A stretch of 64,000 nucleotides of DNA from assembly GCA_029212905.1 (NCBI GenBank), contig JARGPB010000004.1, positions 62,001-126,000 on the forward strand, in the 5' to 3' direction. This document shows, in pieces, positions 35,050-44,525 of this stretch. The notes under the pieces were generated by a model, which ran no database searches, had not been told where the DNA came from, and saw only the letters and a list, made by a program, of their open reading frames with translations. The position numbers and the translations under genes are program-made. Source of the DNA: Thalassovita sp. Its GTDB lineage: Bacteria > Pseudomonadota > Alphaproteobacteria > Rhodobacterales > Rhodobacteraceae. How positions within the stretch are numbered: the stretch's first letter is position 1; every line of letters begins with the position of its first letter.

Positions 35050-36260
35050 AGGCCTATGCCTATACCGCGTTTACCTCGACCGGGAAGCGGCGTAGCGGCA
35101 CCGTTGTCGCCGAAACCGAGGCCGACGCCGCCGCTCAACTGGCCCGCCAGGATCTGTTCGTCTCAGAAATCGCACCAGCGCGTGATCGCTCAACAACAGG
35201 CGGATTACGGCTCGCGCGCCGGGTTCGACTGAACGCCGATCTACAATCTGTGTTCACCCGGCAGATGGCGGTGATGCTGGCAGCCGACCTTCCGTCTGAG
35301 GCCGCGCTTGAGGCGGTGCGGACTGGTGGCCATCCGTCCCTGGACGCCGTAGCCGCGCAGGCCCGGGCCGCGATTATGGACGGGGCCAGCCTGTCTGAAG
35401 CGCTGGAACGCACCGGCGCAGGCTTTCCACCCTATTACCTTGCGGCGCTCAAGGCTGGCGAGGCCGCTGGCGAAACCGCTGCGGTATTCAACGAACTAGC
35501 CGACCATCTTGAGCAAATGGGCACCGACAAGGCACAGATTTCCACGGCGCTGGTCTACCCCGCATTTGTCGCCGCAGTGTCGTTGTTGGTGTGCGGTATT
35601 CTGATGGTGAACGTCGCCCCTGAAATCGTCACGATGTTTGAAATGTCAGGTCGGCCATTGCCCGAGCTGACCCAGGTCGTGTTGGGTGTCTCGGACTGGA
35701 TTCGCGCCCATATTCTGGGAATCGGCGTGGTGTTTCTGGTGCTGGTGGTGTTGGGATTTGTTACGCCACATGTCCAACGCCTGCGTGACATTCGGGACCG
35801 GGTTATCCTGCGTTTACCGATATTTGGGCGACTGACCCGTCTGTCGGTCTCGGTACAGTATATGCGGACACTCGCGTTGATCCTGGGCAGTCGTCACGCG
35901 GTGCTCAGCGCCGTTGACAGCGCTGTTGATGTTCTAACAATCAAGCCGTTTCGTGCAGAAGGAACCGAGGTGGCCACTGCTGTACGACATGGGGAAACCC
36001 TGTCCTCGGCGCTTGGGCGGCTGAGCTTTCTGCCACCCGTTGCGCGACAGCTCATCATGGCTGGCGAGGCCTCGGTCCGGTTGGCGCCCATGACAGAACG
36101 CGCGGCCATGCTGGTCGAGCACCGCCTATCGACAGAGCGCAAACGCATCGCCGCGCTACTGGAACCGATGCTGATGATGCTGGTCGGAGGCATGGTGCTG
36201 GTGATCGTTCTGGCGGTGCTACTGCCGATCTTTGATCTACAGGCTGTTGTGGCGGGTTAG
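35046..36260 (+). CDS. gspF: Type II secretion inner-membrane protein GspF
   Basis: 404 residues. Two GspF repeats are visible: FTRQMAVMLAADLPSEAAL with YYLAALKAGEAAGET, and later YMRTLALILGSRHAVLSAV with ARQLIMAGEASVRLAPM. Three membrane helices lie at about 170-190, 220-240 and 375-400. It starts with GTG at 35046 inside the gspE stop (GTGA). It is the membrane platform that couples the ATPase to the pseudopilins. The stop codon is part of the 12-mer TTAGAGCCTGA motif noted under findings. Confidence 0.92.
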   Translation: MKAYAYTAFTSTGKRRSGTVVAETEADAAAQLARQDLFVSEIAPARDRSTTGGLRLARRVRLNADLQSVFTRQMAVMLAADLPSEAALEAVRTGGHPSLDAVAAQARAAIMDGASLSEALERTGAGFPPYYLAALKAGEAAGETAAVFNELADHLEQMGTDKAQISTALVYPAFVAAVSLLVCGILMVNVAPEIVTMFEMSGRPLPELTQVVLGVSDWIRAHILGIGVVFLVLVVLGFVTPHVQRLRDIRDRVILRLPIFGRLTRLSVSVQYMRTLALILGSRHAVLSAVDSAVDVLTIKPFRAEGTEVATAVRHGETLSSALGRLSFLPPVARQLIMAGEASVRLAPMTERAAMLVEHRLSTERKRIAALLEPMLMMLVGGMVLVIVLAVLLPIFDLQAVVAG

Positions 36261-36275
36261 AGCCTGAATTCGACC

Positions 36276-36746
36276 CTATTCAGGGAAAATCAGCAGCTCT
36301 GGCGCGTCGTCGTCGCGGGATACCCACAGGCCTTCTTCGTCAATTTTCACCACGATGATACCCGCCTCCAGTGTATCCCCTTCGCGCAGCAAGCGCCCGC
36401 CAGTAGGATGTGTAACCATGGCCCAGGTGCCCGCATCGGTACGCACGACCCCGCTGAGCTGATAGCCCAGACTATCCAACGGAGGTTTGGGTGGACGCGG
36501 AGGCTGTTTTTCCTCGACATCTTGTGCCGGCGGCTCTGGTGGGGCGGGTGGCTGCGGTTCTCCGAAAAGGGCGGGCCAAAACCGTGTTACCGGAGGCGCA
36601 GGCGGTTGTGGCTCTGCGCGAGGATCCGTTTGGGCGGCCTGGAGAGCCTGAGCGTGCGGAGCGGATAGCTCTGTGAACAGTGCCTGCCCCGCAAGACCTG
36701 CGGCCCCGAGCAGTACTAAAGTCAAAATCGCCGCCAGCAGGCGCAT
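36276..36746 (-). CDS. Short GspC-like protein, homology region only
   Basis: 156 residues in three parts: an N-terminal membrane anchor (LLAAILTLVLLGAAGLAG), a proline-rich linker of about 60 residues with repeated PPAPP units, and a small domain LDSLGYQLSGVVRTDAGTWA to GDTLEAGIIVVKI like the GspC homology region that contacts the secretin N0 domain. It lacks the PDZ or coiled-coil C-terminus of classic GspC. It is transcribed against gspF (15 bases between stops) with AGGAGCGG before the start. This is the best clutch-protein candidate in the cluster. Confidence 0.7.
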   Translation of the reverse strand: MRLLAAILTLVLLGAAGLAGQALFTELSAPHAQALQAAQTDPRAEPQPPAPPVTRFWPALFGEPQPPAPPEPPAQDVEEKQPPRPPKPPLDSLGYQLSGVVRTDAGTWAMVTHPTGGRLLREGDTLEAGIIVVKIDEEGLWVSRDDDAPELLIFPE

Positions 36747-36841
36747 GGACCGCTCCTTTGTTGTAGGCCGGTGCGTGATGGACGCAGGCGCCTTGATATG
36801 CTATGATCTTATCAATCAAACAAAAATGATACGAGCAGACA

Positions 36842-37354
36842 ATGCAGGCAATTCCTTTTTCTAAAACCGCTTTGGCGGTTTTTTCACTGGTGATTCTGGG
36901 CAGCTGCGCCGAAGAACGCGCTGGCGGCAGCGGGTTCCAGTCTCAGTACTACGTCGCGCGTGACGCGCTGGAGAAGGGCCGCTACGATCAAGCAAACCGA
37001 GGGTACAGCCGCCTGTTGGCGCAGTCCGGTCCGTTCCGCCCCCGGCTCCAACTGGAATATGCCCATAGCGAACTGCGCGGTGGCAACTACGCCGAAGCCG
37101 CACGAATGGCGGCTGATCTGGCTGCCTCTCAAAAGGGTGACGCGCGGGCCGCAGCCCTGGCCGTGCAGGGCACAGCACAGCATGAGCTGGCCTTGGCGCT
37201 GTTGACCAAAGGAGATGTCGCATCAGGGAAATCGTTGCTGACATCCGCTCACAAAGCGCTGACCGAAGTGGTCAAGAAATATCCGGATATGGACCCGCTG
37301 GGTTCAATGGCGGGACGTCGGGCAGCAATCGCATCCCGGCTGAAGCGTCTGTAA
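36842..37354 (+). CDS. TPR-like lipoprotein next to secretion genes
   Basis: 170 residues. The signal sequence ends in a lipobox LGSC (Cys about residue 22), with aspartate absent at +2 (A-E-E), which favours outer-membrane sorting. The mature part is helical with repeats such as DALEKGRYDQANRGYSRLLA and ELRGGNYAEAARMAADLAA, typical of tetratricopeptide units. It starts 95 bases from the divergent gspC-like gene and converges on gspM. A pilotin or scaffold role for the secretin is inferred from context only. Confidence 0.7.
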   Translation: MQAIPFSKTALAVFSLVILGSCAEERAGGSGFQSQYYVARDALEKGRYDQANRGYSRLLAQSGPFRPRLQLEYAHSELRGGNYAEAARMAADLAASQKGDARAAALAVQGTAQHELALALLTKGDVASGKSLLTSAHKALTEVVKKYPDMDPLGSMAGRRAAIASRLKRL

Positions 37355-37355
37355 T

Positions 37356-37850
37356 CTAGGCACCCGGAGGCGACAGGATTAGCGAAGCAGAAATCTTGCC
37401 CGGCTGATCCGTCGCTTCGAACCGGAAACTGTTAATCGTATAGCCCCAGCTCGGATGCTGTTCGGACAGCCAATTGGCCAACCGCAAGAAATCCACATCA
37501 TCAAAGCGCAGCTCGACCACCCCTCCGGCTTGCGCGCCAAGGGCGGCCACATCGCGGCGCAGTTGGGCCTCGATCAAGCTCTGTTCGATCGCAGCGGACC
37601 CGACAGGTGTTCCGATGATCTGAACCGGTGTCTGCGCCAGCTGAGCCTTTTCAGAAATCCGATCCAGAACCCAATTCTGAAGCGCAATCGCCTCGGATTG
37701 CGCCTGTACCGCCATGCCTCGTTTTTCATGCAGAGGCAGCAACAGGGCGAATCCAATCGCCAAGGGCAAAATCACCAGTACCGCCAACGCCAAAAGACCC
37801 CGTTCCCTTGAACTAAGAGGCAGCAGAAAATCAATCAGCCGGTTGCTCAT
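37356..37850 (-). CDS. gspM: Type II secretion protein GspM
   Basis: 164 residues. A short cytoplasmic start (LIDFLLPLSSRERGLLALAV) precedes one membrane helix (LAVLVILPLAIGFALLLPL). The periplasmic domain includes QNWVLDRISEKAQ and the C-terminal ferredoxin-like VVELRFDDVDFLRLANWLSEQ. GspM partners GspL in the inner-membrane platform. It overlaps the gspL stop by four bases (ATGA). Confidence 0.85.
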   Translation of the reverse strand: MSNRLIDFLLPLSSRERGLLALAVLVILPLAIGFALLLPLHEKRGMAVQAQSEAIALQNWVLDRISEKAQLAQTPVQIIGTPVGSAAIEQSLIEAQLRRDVAALGAQAGGVVELRFDDVDFLRLANWLSEQHPSWGYTINSFRFEATDQPGKISASLILSPPGA

Positions 37851-39022
37851 GGGCGGGCCTCCTGTGGGAGGATACGGAATTCTGCGCGTACCCCGTCAGA
37901 GTCGGTGGACGCGCGGGAATCCAGCAATTCGACCTTCATTCCGGCCTGTTGCAAACCCTCGGCCAATCGGTCCGCCGACGCGAAGTCGGGCAAGCGCAAA
38001 GCCAGAGAAACGCCGTCCCCAGCCAGGTACCCCATCGTTTCAGGGATCGCCCCGGTGGCTGAAACCACCTCGGCGACACGCCAGCTGAGTTGCACAGGGT
38101 CCGCTTGTCCGCCCTGCCCTTGCGCGGCCCCACGCATCTGAGCCAGCACCCGAGAGACCTGAACACGCGCATCCAACACCGGGCCAGAAGTGACAAAGTG
38201 CTGCTTCACCAGCGCTTGGGTTTTCTGAGTGATCTGGGTGGTGTCCGCCTGGATGCGTTGCGTCGCAACGATCTGCGTGGCCGCGAACAATCCGGCAGCC
38301 AGACCAGCAGCCAACAATGGCCATCGCCACGGCAAAATCTTGGCCGCCAAACGAGCCCGCGCAGCCATGGGGTCTTGGCGCAGGTCGCAGGACAGTTCGT
38401 CATGAGTCAGAACGCCTGGGGTGGGCAGCTCAAGTGCGATCAAATCCTGCGCCGAGCGCGCCAAAGGAATGTCATGAACCCTGGCCCACTCCTCGACCTG
38501 CGGCAGGGGGGCCACCAAGAACAGCGCGCGGGGCTTTCCGGTCTCGGCCAGCGCCTTCTCCAGCATCGGCACCAGCACAGGCGGCACGACAGAGAATCCA
38601 TCCTGAACCCCCAAACGCACCATGATGATATCGCCTTCGGGCAAGGCGTCCGAGCCAACCGACCAGACATCATCGGTGCAGGGCAAAGACAGGTAATCCG
38701 GGATCACCGCGCGGCAGGCCAAAGAGCGCCACTCTGACAGATTTTGCGGGTCAGCGATCAGAACGCGTGTCCATTGATCAGTCCGGTCACCAGGGGCAAA
38801 GGGGCGCATATCCACCTGATCACCATGCAAACCCAACCTATCGGTCAATTGGCGGCGGGCGACCTGCTCGCGTGCTTGTCCCCGCAGTCCCGCAGGTAGG
38901 TCCAGACGGAACAATGGGACGTCCACCCCAGACACCAGCACGATCTGGCGCGGGCCAGGGGACGCAGTGGCCAGCCGGACAAAATCAGCCCGGTCAAAAT
39001 CGGCATGGGCGGCGGTGGTCAC
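37847..39022 (-). CDS. gspL: Type II secretion protein GspL
   Basis: About 391 residues from the GTG at 39022 with AAGGA upstream; a TTG at 39079 is also in frame. An actin-like cytoplasmic domain (residues about 20-220) ends in LARSAQDLIALELPTPG. One membrane helix follows (WPLLAAGLAAGLFAATQIV), then a periplasmic domain with the dimerisation region SWRVAEVVSATGAIPETM. It links the GspE ATPase to the envelope. It precedes gspM in the same transcript. Confidence 0.85.
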   Translation of the reverse strand: MTTAAHADFDRADFVRLATASPGPRQIVLVSGVDVPLFRLDLPAGLRGQAREQVARRQLTDRLGLHGDQVDMRPFAPGDRTDQWTRVLIADPQNLSEWRSLACRAVIPDYLSLPCTDDVWSVGSDALPEGDIIMVRLGVQDGFSVVPPVLVPMLEKALAETGKPRALFLVAPLPQVEEWARVHDIPLARSAQDLIALELPTPGVLTHDELSCDLRQDPMAARARLAAKILPWRWPLLAAGLAAGLFAATQIVATQRIQADTTQITQKTQALVKQHFVTSGPVLDARVQVSRVLAQMRGAAQGQGGQADPVQLSWRVAEVVSATGAIPETMGYLAGDGVSLALRLPDFASADRLAEGLQQAGMKVELLDSRASTDSDGVRAEFRILPQEARP

Positions 39023-39100
39023 ATGTGATCCTTTGGGCAAAGTTGGATGCAGGATGCCGGGACAAAGGCAAACGTGCAATGGTTTATAGGGCTTAGAACG

Positions 39101-40027
39101 CTAGGGGCGAGTTGTCATCCGCCATTCCGTCTTGGTCTGCACCGGCACACCTTCGCGGTGCAACACAGCAATACGCGAGGCATGATGCCCATCCAGCGTG
39201 GCAACGGCCTCTAAGCCGAACCATTCAGAAGACACGCTCAGGTGCTGAGCCAGTAGCTCGTCTTCTTCGGGTTCAGGGGCATCAGGGTCTTCGGAAATGG
39301 CCAGTTGAGCAGCAATCAGAAAAGCATCGGTCGAGGGAAAAGGTTGCCGAGAGCGCTGCGCGATCAATTGCGCGATCCGAGGGCTGGTTAGGCGCGGCAA
39401 AAATGCTGTCAGCACGTCTTGGGTGGCGGTATTGGGGTTCAGCCGACTGTCACCCGGAAGAGCCGTCAAATGCGGGCGCAGCCGGGCACGCGCGCGCTCA
39501 GACAGGCCCGGCAATTGATCCAGCTGCTGAACCATCAGCAAGGCGCCCCCCACGGGGTCCAAAGGTGGATCTACCCGCAGAAAGGCCGAGGTATTCGACG
39601 GTCCGCCGGGCTGTAAAAAGGCACGAATTGTGGCTCCGTCCTGATCAGACACACCAAGGGAGTTCAACAAACGGTCAAAAGCCGCAGAGGCAGCGGTGTT
39701 TGAAGGGTTGGTCAGCCAGTTAAGGTTAAAACGCCCCTGCAAATCCTGGATCTGGATCGAAATTTCGCCGGTATCCAGCGCAACATTTTGCATACTGCGG
39801 GCCCACGCCCGCCCCAAGTGATCGGGTTGTCCATCGGCCGCCGCGTCCAATCGGGTCACGGCCAAGGCCTCGGCTGCATCCAGATGCAGGCTCAACTGCG
39901 CAGAAGTCCGCGACGCCATCAACCGGACACGTCCTAATTCCGCCTGCGCCAGCAAGAAAACAGCCGAGGCCGCCAACGCAGCGACCAACACCAGAGCATT
40001 GACCAAGACAAATCCGCGATCCCTCAT
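39101..40027 (-). CDS. gspK: Minor pseudopilin GspK
   Basis: 308 residues. The N-terminal RGFVLVNALVLVAALAASA is the prepilin segment; the usual Glu5 is missing, as is normal for GspK. The large domain follows (LQGRFNLNWLTNPSNTAASA, GDSRLNPNTATQDVLTAFLP). GspK caps the tip of the pseudopilus with GspI and GspJ. It overlaps the gspJ stop by four bases. Confidence 0.87.
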   Translation of the reverse strand: MRDRGFVLVNALVLVAALAASAVFLLAQAELGRVRLMASRTSAQLSLHLDAAEALAVTRLDAAADGQPDHLGRAWARSMQNVALDTGEISIQIQDLQGRFNLNWLTNPSNTAASAAFDRLLNSLGVSDQDGATIRAFLQPGGPSNTSAFLRVDPPLDPVGGALLMVQQLDQLPGLSERARARLRPHLTALPGDSRLNPNTATQDVLTAFLPRLTSPRIAQLIAQRSRQPFPSTDAFLIAAQLAISEDPDAPEPEEDELLAQHLSVSSEWFGLEAVATLDGHHASRIAVLHREGVPVQTKTEWRMTTRP

Positions 40028-40686
40028 CGCAACGTCTCCAGCAAGAGAACCGAGCCGATACCATCCAGTATCAGGGTCAGCTCGATCGCATCAGGCAAGG
40101 TGCTGGAATACACTTCGGATGCGGCGTTGCCACCGTCAGAATCTCCGCCAACAGAGGGCGCGTCAGGCAGCGGAATCGTCGAGCTCAAGCCGTTTCTCCA
40201 ACCCTCTGCCCCCCAATAGCTGCGTAGCGAAAGATCCGTGACGCCTGTCAGAATGGCAATTTCGGGGCCGCGCGCCGCGGGTTGTGCTGGCGTCAATGCC
40301 GTCCAGACACGACGGAACAAAGTGCCAGAGGCGCTATCCAGCCGATACTCGGCCCGGTGTTGGGCCGGAGGCATCGAAAGATCCAGCCTTTTTTGCCCCC
40401 CGATAGACAGAGCAAAGCCAGTATCCGTCAGATAGGCAGACGATTGAGGCGCCGCACGCGCAGGTGGGAAAAACAGCAGGGGAATAGCGGCGTTCAGATC
40501 AGCGCGGATCAGGCTGGTTGCCAGCTCTAACTTAGCGACGCGCGCACTTCGAGCTTCCAATCCGTCGCGCATATGGATCATCCCCACCAAACCCTGCGCG
40601 CCCATCACCGCGACCAGCGCAAAGATCGCCATCGCAGCGACCAGCTCGATCAGGGTCAGCCCAGTATCAGAAGAGGGGGCCCTCAT
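40024..40686 (-). CDS. gspJ: Minor pseudopilin GspJ
   Basis: About 220 residues from the ATG at 40686, which overlaps the gspI stop (ATGA); the longer open frame to 41091 is a shadow. DTGLTLIELVAAMAIFALVA is a clean type IV prepilin signal with Glu5. The remainder includes LEARSARVAKLELATSLIRA, as in GspJ. It joins the pseudopilus tip complex. Confidence 0.87.
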   Translation of the reverse strand: MRAPSSDTGLTLIELVAAMAIFALVAVMGAQGLVGMIHMRDGLEARSARVAKLELATSLIRADLNAAIPLLFFPPARAAPQSSAYLTDTGFALSIGGQKRLDLSMPPAQHRAEYRLDSASGTLFRRVWTALTPAQPAARGPEIAILTGVTDLSLRSYWGAEGWRNGLSSTIPLPDAPSVGGDSDGGNAASEVYSSTLPDAIELTLILDGIGSVLLLETLR

Positions 40687-41048
40687 CGCGGGATCTGCGA
40701 GGTTAGGTAAACCGTCAGCAACGCCCCTTCGCCCGATTGTGAGCGGGCCGTAACCGTCGCCAACGTCAATCCGCCTGCCGTGGCCTGGCGCTGAACAGCA
40801 AGGGTTATGTCTTGCCCGCCCATCTGCACCTGACCGGGCAACGTCCCCGCAAAGGGGCCAAGCAGCTGCAATTCTTCGGCGCGATTGCGGGCGGCGATCC
40901 CAGCCAAAAGGCGAGACATCTCTCCTCCAATGGCGACACGGGATTGATCCGTCGCGCGGATGGCCGCCAAACTGCCAATCGCCAACACAACGATGGCCAC
41001 GGCCAGCTCCAGCAACGTCAGGCCTTTGTCGTGCTTCAGCCGCGACAT
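40683..41048 (-). CDS. gspI: Minor pseudopilin GspI
   Basis: 121 residues. The N-terminal KGLTLLELAVAIVVLAIGS is a prepilin signal with Glu5; EMSRLLAGIAARNRAEELQL is the GspI signature. It nucleates the pseudopilus tip. It overlaps gspH by 13 bases. Confidence 0.87.
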   Translation of the reverse strand: MSRLKHDKGLTLLELAVAIVVLAIGSLAAIRATDQSRVAIGGEMSRLLAGIAARNRAEELQLLGPFAGTLPGQVQMGGQDITLAVQRQATAGGLTLATVTARSQSGEGALLTVYLTSQIPR

Positions 41049-41488
41049 GCCATGCCCTCCCAGCCATCTGTTTCACAACGCACCTGGCCAAAGGAGACCG
41101 AAAACGGCGTGGTCTGTCCCGACGGTAGAAACAGAATTTGCGGGTCCGAAATGCCGCCAGTTATCGCCGACGGGGGCACGGACAGAATGACCTTTCCGGC
41201 CCAGCGCTGGCGGGTTTCAGCGATTTCCCATCCAGAAGGGCCATAGTTGGCCAGGAACATCCCACGCGCTTCTACCTTCAGCCCCCGCACCTGTTGGCCA
41301 GTGATGGCAAGCTGCCTTAGCCTGTCAAACTGTTGCTGAAACCGGGCTTGGTCAGTCTGCTCTTTGCTGGAGCCGCGCCCCACGGTTAGGGTCGCGCCGA
41401 CAGATAGTACCGAGAGGATTGCAACCGTCACCAGCAGCTCGATCAGGGTAAAGCCCTGGGATCGGTTCGCGATTACTGCGCGCTCCAT
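41036..41488 (-). CDS. gspH: Minor pseudopilin GspH
   Basis: 150 residues. SQGFTLIELLVTVAILSVLS is the prepilin signal, cleaved after Gly. The globular domain starts FQQQFDRLRQLAITGQQVRG and ends ETDGWEGMACRG. GspH connects the tip complex to the major pseudopilin. It overlaps gspG by 16 bases. Confidence 0.87.
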   Translation of the reverse strand: MERAVIANRSQGFTLIELLVTVAILSVLSVGATLTVGRGSSKEQTDQARFQQQFDRLRQLAITGQQVRGLKVEARGMFLANYGPSGWEIAETRQRWAGKVILSVPPSAITGGISDPQILFLPSGQTTPFSVSFGQVRCETDGWEGMACRG

Positions 41489-41934
41489 GATCCGATATCC
41501 GCGTTCGCACTGTCTCCGCCGGGGGTGCCATCGGCGCCATACGTAAAGATGTCAAAATCACCGTGCACACCGGGCGCAAGATACTGATAGGGCTGACCCC
41601 AGGGATCCATCGGCACCCGATCCATATAGCCATTCGCCGCCCAGTTCGCAGGCACAGGATCGGTGGCGGGACGTGAGACAAGCGCAGCAAGGCCTTGTTC
41701 AGTCGTGGGATAGCGGAAATTGTCCAAGCGATACAAATTCACAGCACTGACAATAGCCGCGATATCAGCCTGAGCCCGCGCAGCTCGCGCCTGATCGGGA
41801 CGGTCAATTACCCGTGGCACGATCACCAACGCCAGCACCGACAGGATCACGACAACCACCATGAGCTCGAGCAAAGAGAACCCGGCATCTTTGGGGTGTT
41901 CATCGGGCTGAGCGGGCAAATGCGTGGCGTTCAT
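41473..41934 (-). CDS. gspG: Major pseudopilin GspG
   Basis: 153 residues. DAGFSLLELMVVVVILSVLA is the prepilin signal with Glu5. The globular domain has the conserved YRLDNFRYPTTEQGLAALV and MDRVPMDPWGQPYQYL, plus the calcium-loop end FTYGADGTPGGDSANADIGS. It is the shaft subunit and heads the leftward operon G-H-I-J-K-L-M. Confidence 0.93.
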   Translation of the reverse strand: MNATHLPAQPDEHPKDAGFSLLELMVVVVILSVLALVIVPRVIDRPDQARAARAQADIAAIVSAVNLYRLDNFRYPTTEQGLAALVSRPATDPVPANWAANGYMDRVPMDPWGQPYQYLAPGVHGDFDIFTYGADGTPGGDSANADIGSWSAQ

Positions 41935-42083
41935 CGGGAAAATTGTCCTGCTATTTCAATCTATGTTAGTATCGGGAAAATGGCCCCGCCCCTCTTGCAT
42001 ATGCGATCCGCCCCGCCTGCGGCAATGGACAAACGCTGTCAGACCCGCCAAAACAAGGCCCTATCTACTGGAACACAAGCTCA

Positions 42084-42857
42084 ATGCCCCTTGATCCCTT
42101 CGTTTTGTTGCTGGTGCTGGTCGGGCCTTTTGTTGGCTCGTTCTTGGGGGTGTTGGCGGATCGCCTGCCCCGCGGCGAGGGCGTCATTCTGGGCCATTCC
42201 GAGTGTCGAAGCTGTCAATTTCGACTGGGACCGCGCGATTTGATACCAGTTCTGTCCTACGCAATGAATCGCGGGAAATGCCGCCACTGCGGCGCGACGA
42301 TCCCTCCGTGGCTACTGTATACCGAAATCGCAGCAACAGGATTGGCGGTGTTGGCTGCTTTGTCCGGCGACACACCCGTGCAAGCCTGGAGCTATGCCGT
42401 GTTCTTATGGTTGTTGCTGGCTTTGATTGTGACGGACCTGACCACGTTTCGATTGCCTGACCTCCTGACCGGAGCGCTATTCTTCGTTGCCCTGTGGTTG
42501 GCCTTGCTTCCTGGCGGAGTCGGCCCAGAAATTGCGTTGATCGGAGGCTTGGCCGGGGCTGGGTCGTTCTGGTTGTTGCGGCACATGTACAAGCGTCTAC
42601 GAAAACGAGAAGGCATGGGCCTGGGCGACGTAAAGCTGATGGCGGGTCTCGGCGCCTATGCAGGATACGAGGACCTGCCCCTTATGGTGCTGGGGGCCGC
42701 TCTGATGGGTTTGGGCGCCTCCCTGCTGATGCGCCAGCCACAGCCCAACGACCCCGCGCACGTTCCAATTGGGCAACGCGCGCTACCGTTCGGAGCCGCC
42801 TTATGCCTTGCGACAGCCCTGTTGTGGATATGGCGAGTCTCAGAATTGATCGGGTAG
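42084..42857 (+). CDS. gspO: Prepilin peptidase GspO/PilD
   Basis: 257 residues, full length, with about eight membrane segments. The cytoplasmic loop carries two CxxC pairs (CRSC, CRHC) for zinc. The catalytic aspartates are in VTDLTTFRLPD and GLGDVKLMAGLGA. It cleaves and methylates the five pseudopilins encoded opposite. It lies 150 bases from divergent gspG. Confidence 0.93.
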   Translation: MPLDPFVLLLVLVGPFVGSFLGVLADRLPRGEGVILGHSECRSCQFRLGPRDLIPVLSYAMNRGKCRHCGATIPPWLLYTEIAATGLAVLAALSGDTPVQAWSYAVFLWLLLALIVTDLTTFRLPDLLTGALFFVALWLALLPGGVGPEIALIGGLAGAGSFWLLRHMYKRLRKREGMGLGDVKLMAGLGAYAGYEDLPLMVLGAALMGLGASLLMRQPQPNDPAHVPIGQRALPFGAALCLATALLWIWRVSELIG

Positions 42858-42950
42858 CGACCTCAACCCCGTTGATATCACAAGGCTATCCGCCTAGGCT
42901 TTTGCGCGACGCCGACACAGATTTATCCCTTTCATTTACCCGAGTTCCCA

Positions 42951-44525
42951 ATGCCCCCATTCCGCCTGACTCTTATTCTTACTGCCTTGCCGCTTTTACC
43001 ACTGACGGCGACTGGCCTTCTGGCGCAGGACAGCGACACCGCCAATCCCGCTGCGGAACGGGGGGCCCTACCCTCGATGCAAGAGGTAGAGCAGGCCTGG
43101 CAGCGCGGTGACTATGTGTATGTTCGGCAGTCCTTGCAGGCCTTGGCCGAGCAAACCGATTCCCCGCTGGCGCAGTATCGCTATGGTAGAGTTCTGCTTG
43201 AGGGACGTGGCGGACCAGTAGATATTCCCGCTGCCGTGACGTGGCTGGAGCGCGCTGTCGCGCAAAACCATATTCAGGCTTCGACCCTATTGGCCCGTGT
43301 ATACCTAAGCGGAACAAATGATGGCCCAGCGCGTGACCCGGTGCGTGCCGCTGAGCTGTTTAACGGCGCTGCTGCACGCGGGAATACCGAAGCGCAGTAC
43401 TATATGGGGCTTCTTTACCGGCAAGGCACTGGCGTCGACAGGGATCTCAAGGCAGCTTTCAACTGGTTCCTTGCTGCCGCCGAAGATCAACATCGCGATG
43501 CACAATACGAACTGGCCCGCGCTTATTCACGTGGTGAAGGCACAGAAGTAAACCCTACTGAAGGCCGTCGCTGGCTTGAATCGGCCGCCTCTGAGGGGCA
43601 CAGCGAAGCACAATTTTTCATGGGTTACGCACTGGATACAGGCCAAGGTGCAGAAAAGAATCCCACCGCCGCATTGGAATGGTTCCGCCGCTCCGCCGAG
43701 GGTGGCTACGTCGTTGCTCAGCGCTGGCTGGGACGAAAATATCTGACCGGCGAAGGGGTACAACCGAACCCCAATGAGGCAATGCGCTGGCTGATCGAGG
43801 CCGCCAGAAACGATGATGTCGAGGCGTTTTTCCTACTGGGCAACGCTTATTCGGGGGGCCTGGGCGTCGAAACCGACCTGCAAAAAGCGTGGAACATGTA
43901 TGAGCGCGCCTCGGGCAAGGGCTATCCCCCTGCGACCATTGCGATGGCCAAAATGCTGGAGAAACAGCAAGGCGACGATGCGTTGGCACAGGTCGTGAAC
44001 ATGTATCGCAAGGCCGCAGAGCAAGGGGGCCGCGACGCTGTCTTGTATCTCGGCAAACTCGCCGGGACTGGGCAACTGAACGGGTTGGCCCCACCACATT
44101 TGGCCGTCCCTTGGGCGATCGAAGCGGCCAGTGAGGGTGACACAGCGGCTTTGGACTGGGTGCGTGCACAGGCCGAGCGGGGGCTGCGCCCCGCGCGCAC
44201 CGCTTATGGGCTGTGGTTGCTAGAAATTGAAACTGATCCCGCCGCCGCAGTGGGTTTCCTGCGACCTGCCGCCGAAGCGGGCGATGTCGAAGCACAGTTT
44301 CAGATGGGCCTGCTGTTGACCAAGGGCGACGGGCTGGAGCAGGACTATGTCCAGGCACATGCGTGGCTGAACATCGCGGCGACAGGTGGCCATGCAGAAG
44401 CAGCCAAAAAACGTGGTGTTATCGGTGATCTGATGACACCCGAACAACTGGCCGAGGCGCAACGCGTCGCGCGCGCCTTCTTTGATCACGCTGCAAGCGC
44501 CGCCCCTGTTGGACAAACCGAATGA
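42951..44525 (+). CDS. Exported Sel1-repeat protein
   Basis: 524 residues. A signal peptide (LTLILTALPLLPLTATGLLA) is followed by about ten Sel1-like repeats with the pattern A-x-x-x-L-G-x-x-Y-x-x-G-x-G-V, e.g. AQYYMGLLYRQGTGVDRDL and AQFFMGYALDTGQGAEKNP. Sel1 arrays form solenoids that hold protein partners. It lies just after the prepilin peptidase and overlaps a second Sel1 gene by four bases. It may assist the secretion machine in the periplasm, but no direct evidence for this exists. Confidence 0.85.
   Translation: MPPFRLTLILTALPLLPLTATGLLAQDSDTANPAAERGALPSMQEVEQAWQRGDYVYVRQSLQALAEQTDSPLAQYRYGRVLLEGRGGPVDIPAAVTWLERAVAQNHIQASTLLARVYLSGTNDGPARDPVRAAELFNGAAARGNTEAQYYMGLLYRQGTGVDRDLKAAFNWFLAAAEDQHRDAQYELARAYSRGEGTEVNPTEGRRWLESAASEGHSEAQFFMGYALDTGQGAEKNPTAALEWFRRSAEGGYVVAQRWLGRKYLTGEGVQPNPNEAMRWLIEAARNDDVEAFFLLGNAYSGGLGVETDLQKAWNMYERASGKGYPPATIAMAKMLEKQQGDDALAQVVNMYRKAAEQGGRDAVLYLGKLAGTGQLNGLAPPHLAVPWAIEAASEGDTAALDWVRAQAERGLRPARTAYGLWLLEIETDPAAAVGFLRPAAEAGDVEAQFQMGLLLTKGDGLEQDYVQAHAWLNIAATGGHAEAAKKRGVIGDLMTPEQLAEAQRVARAFFDHAASAAPVGQTE

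Noticed and set aside
40687..41091. Long N-terminal extension of gspJ
   Set aside because: It reads through gspI in another frame; the prepilin signal and ATGA overlap fix the start at 40686.
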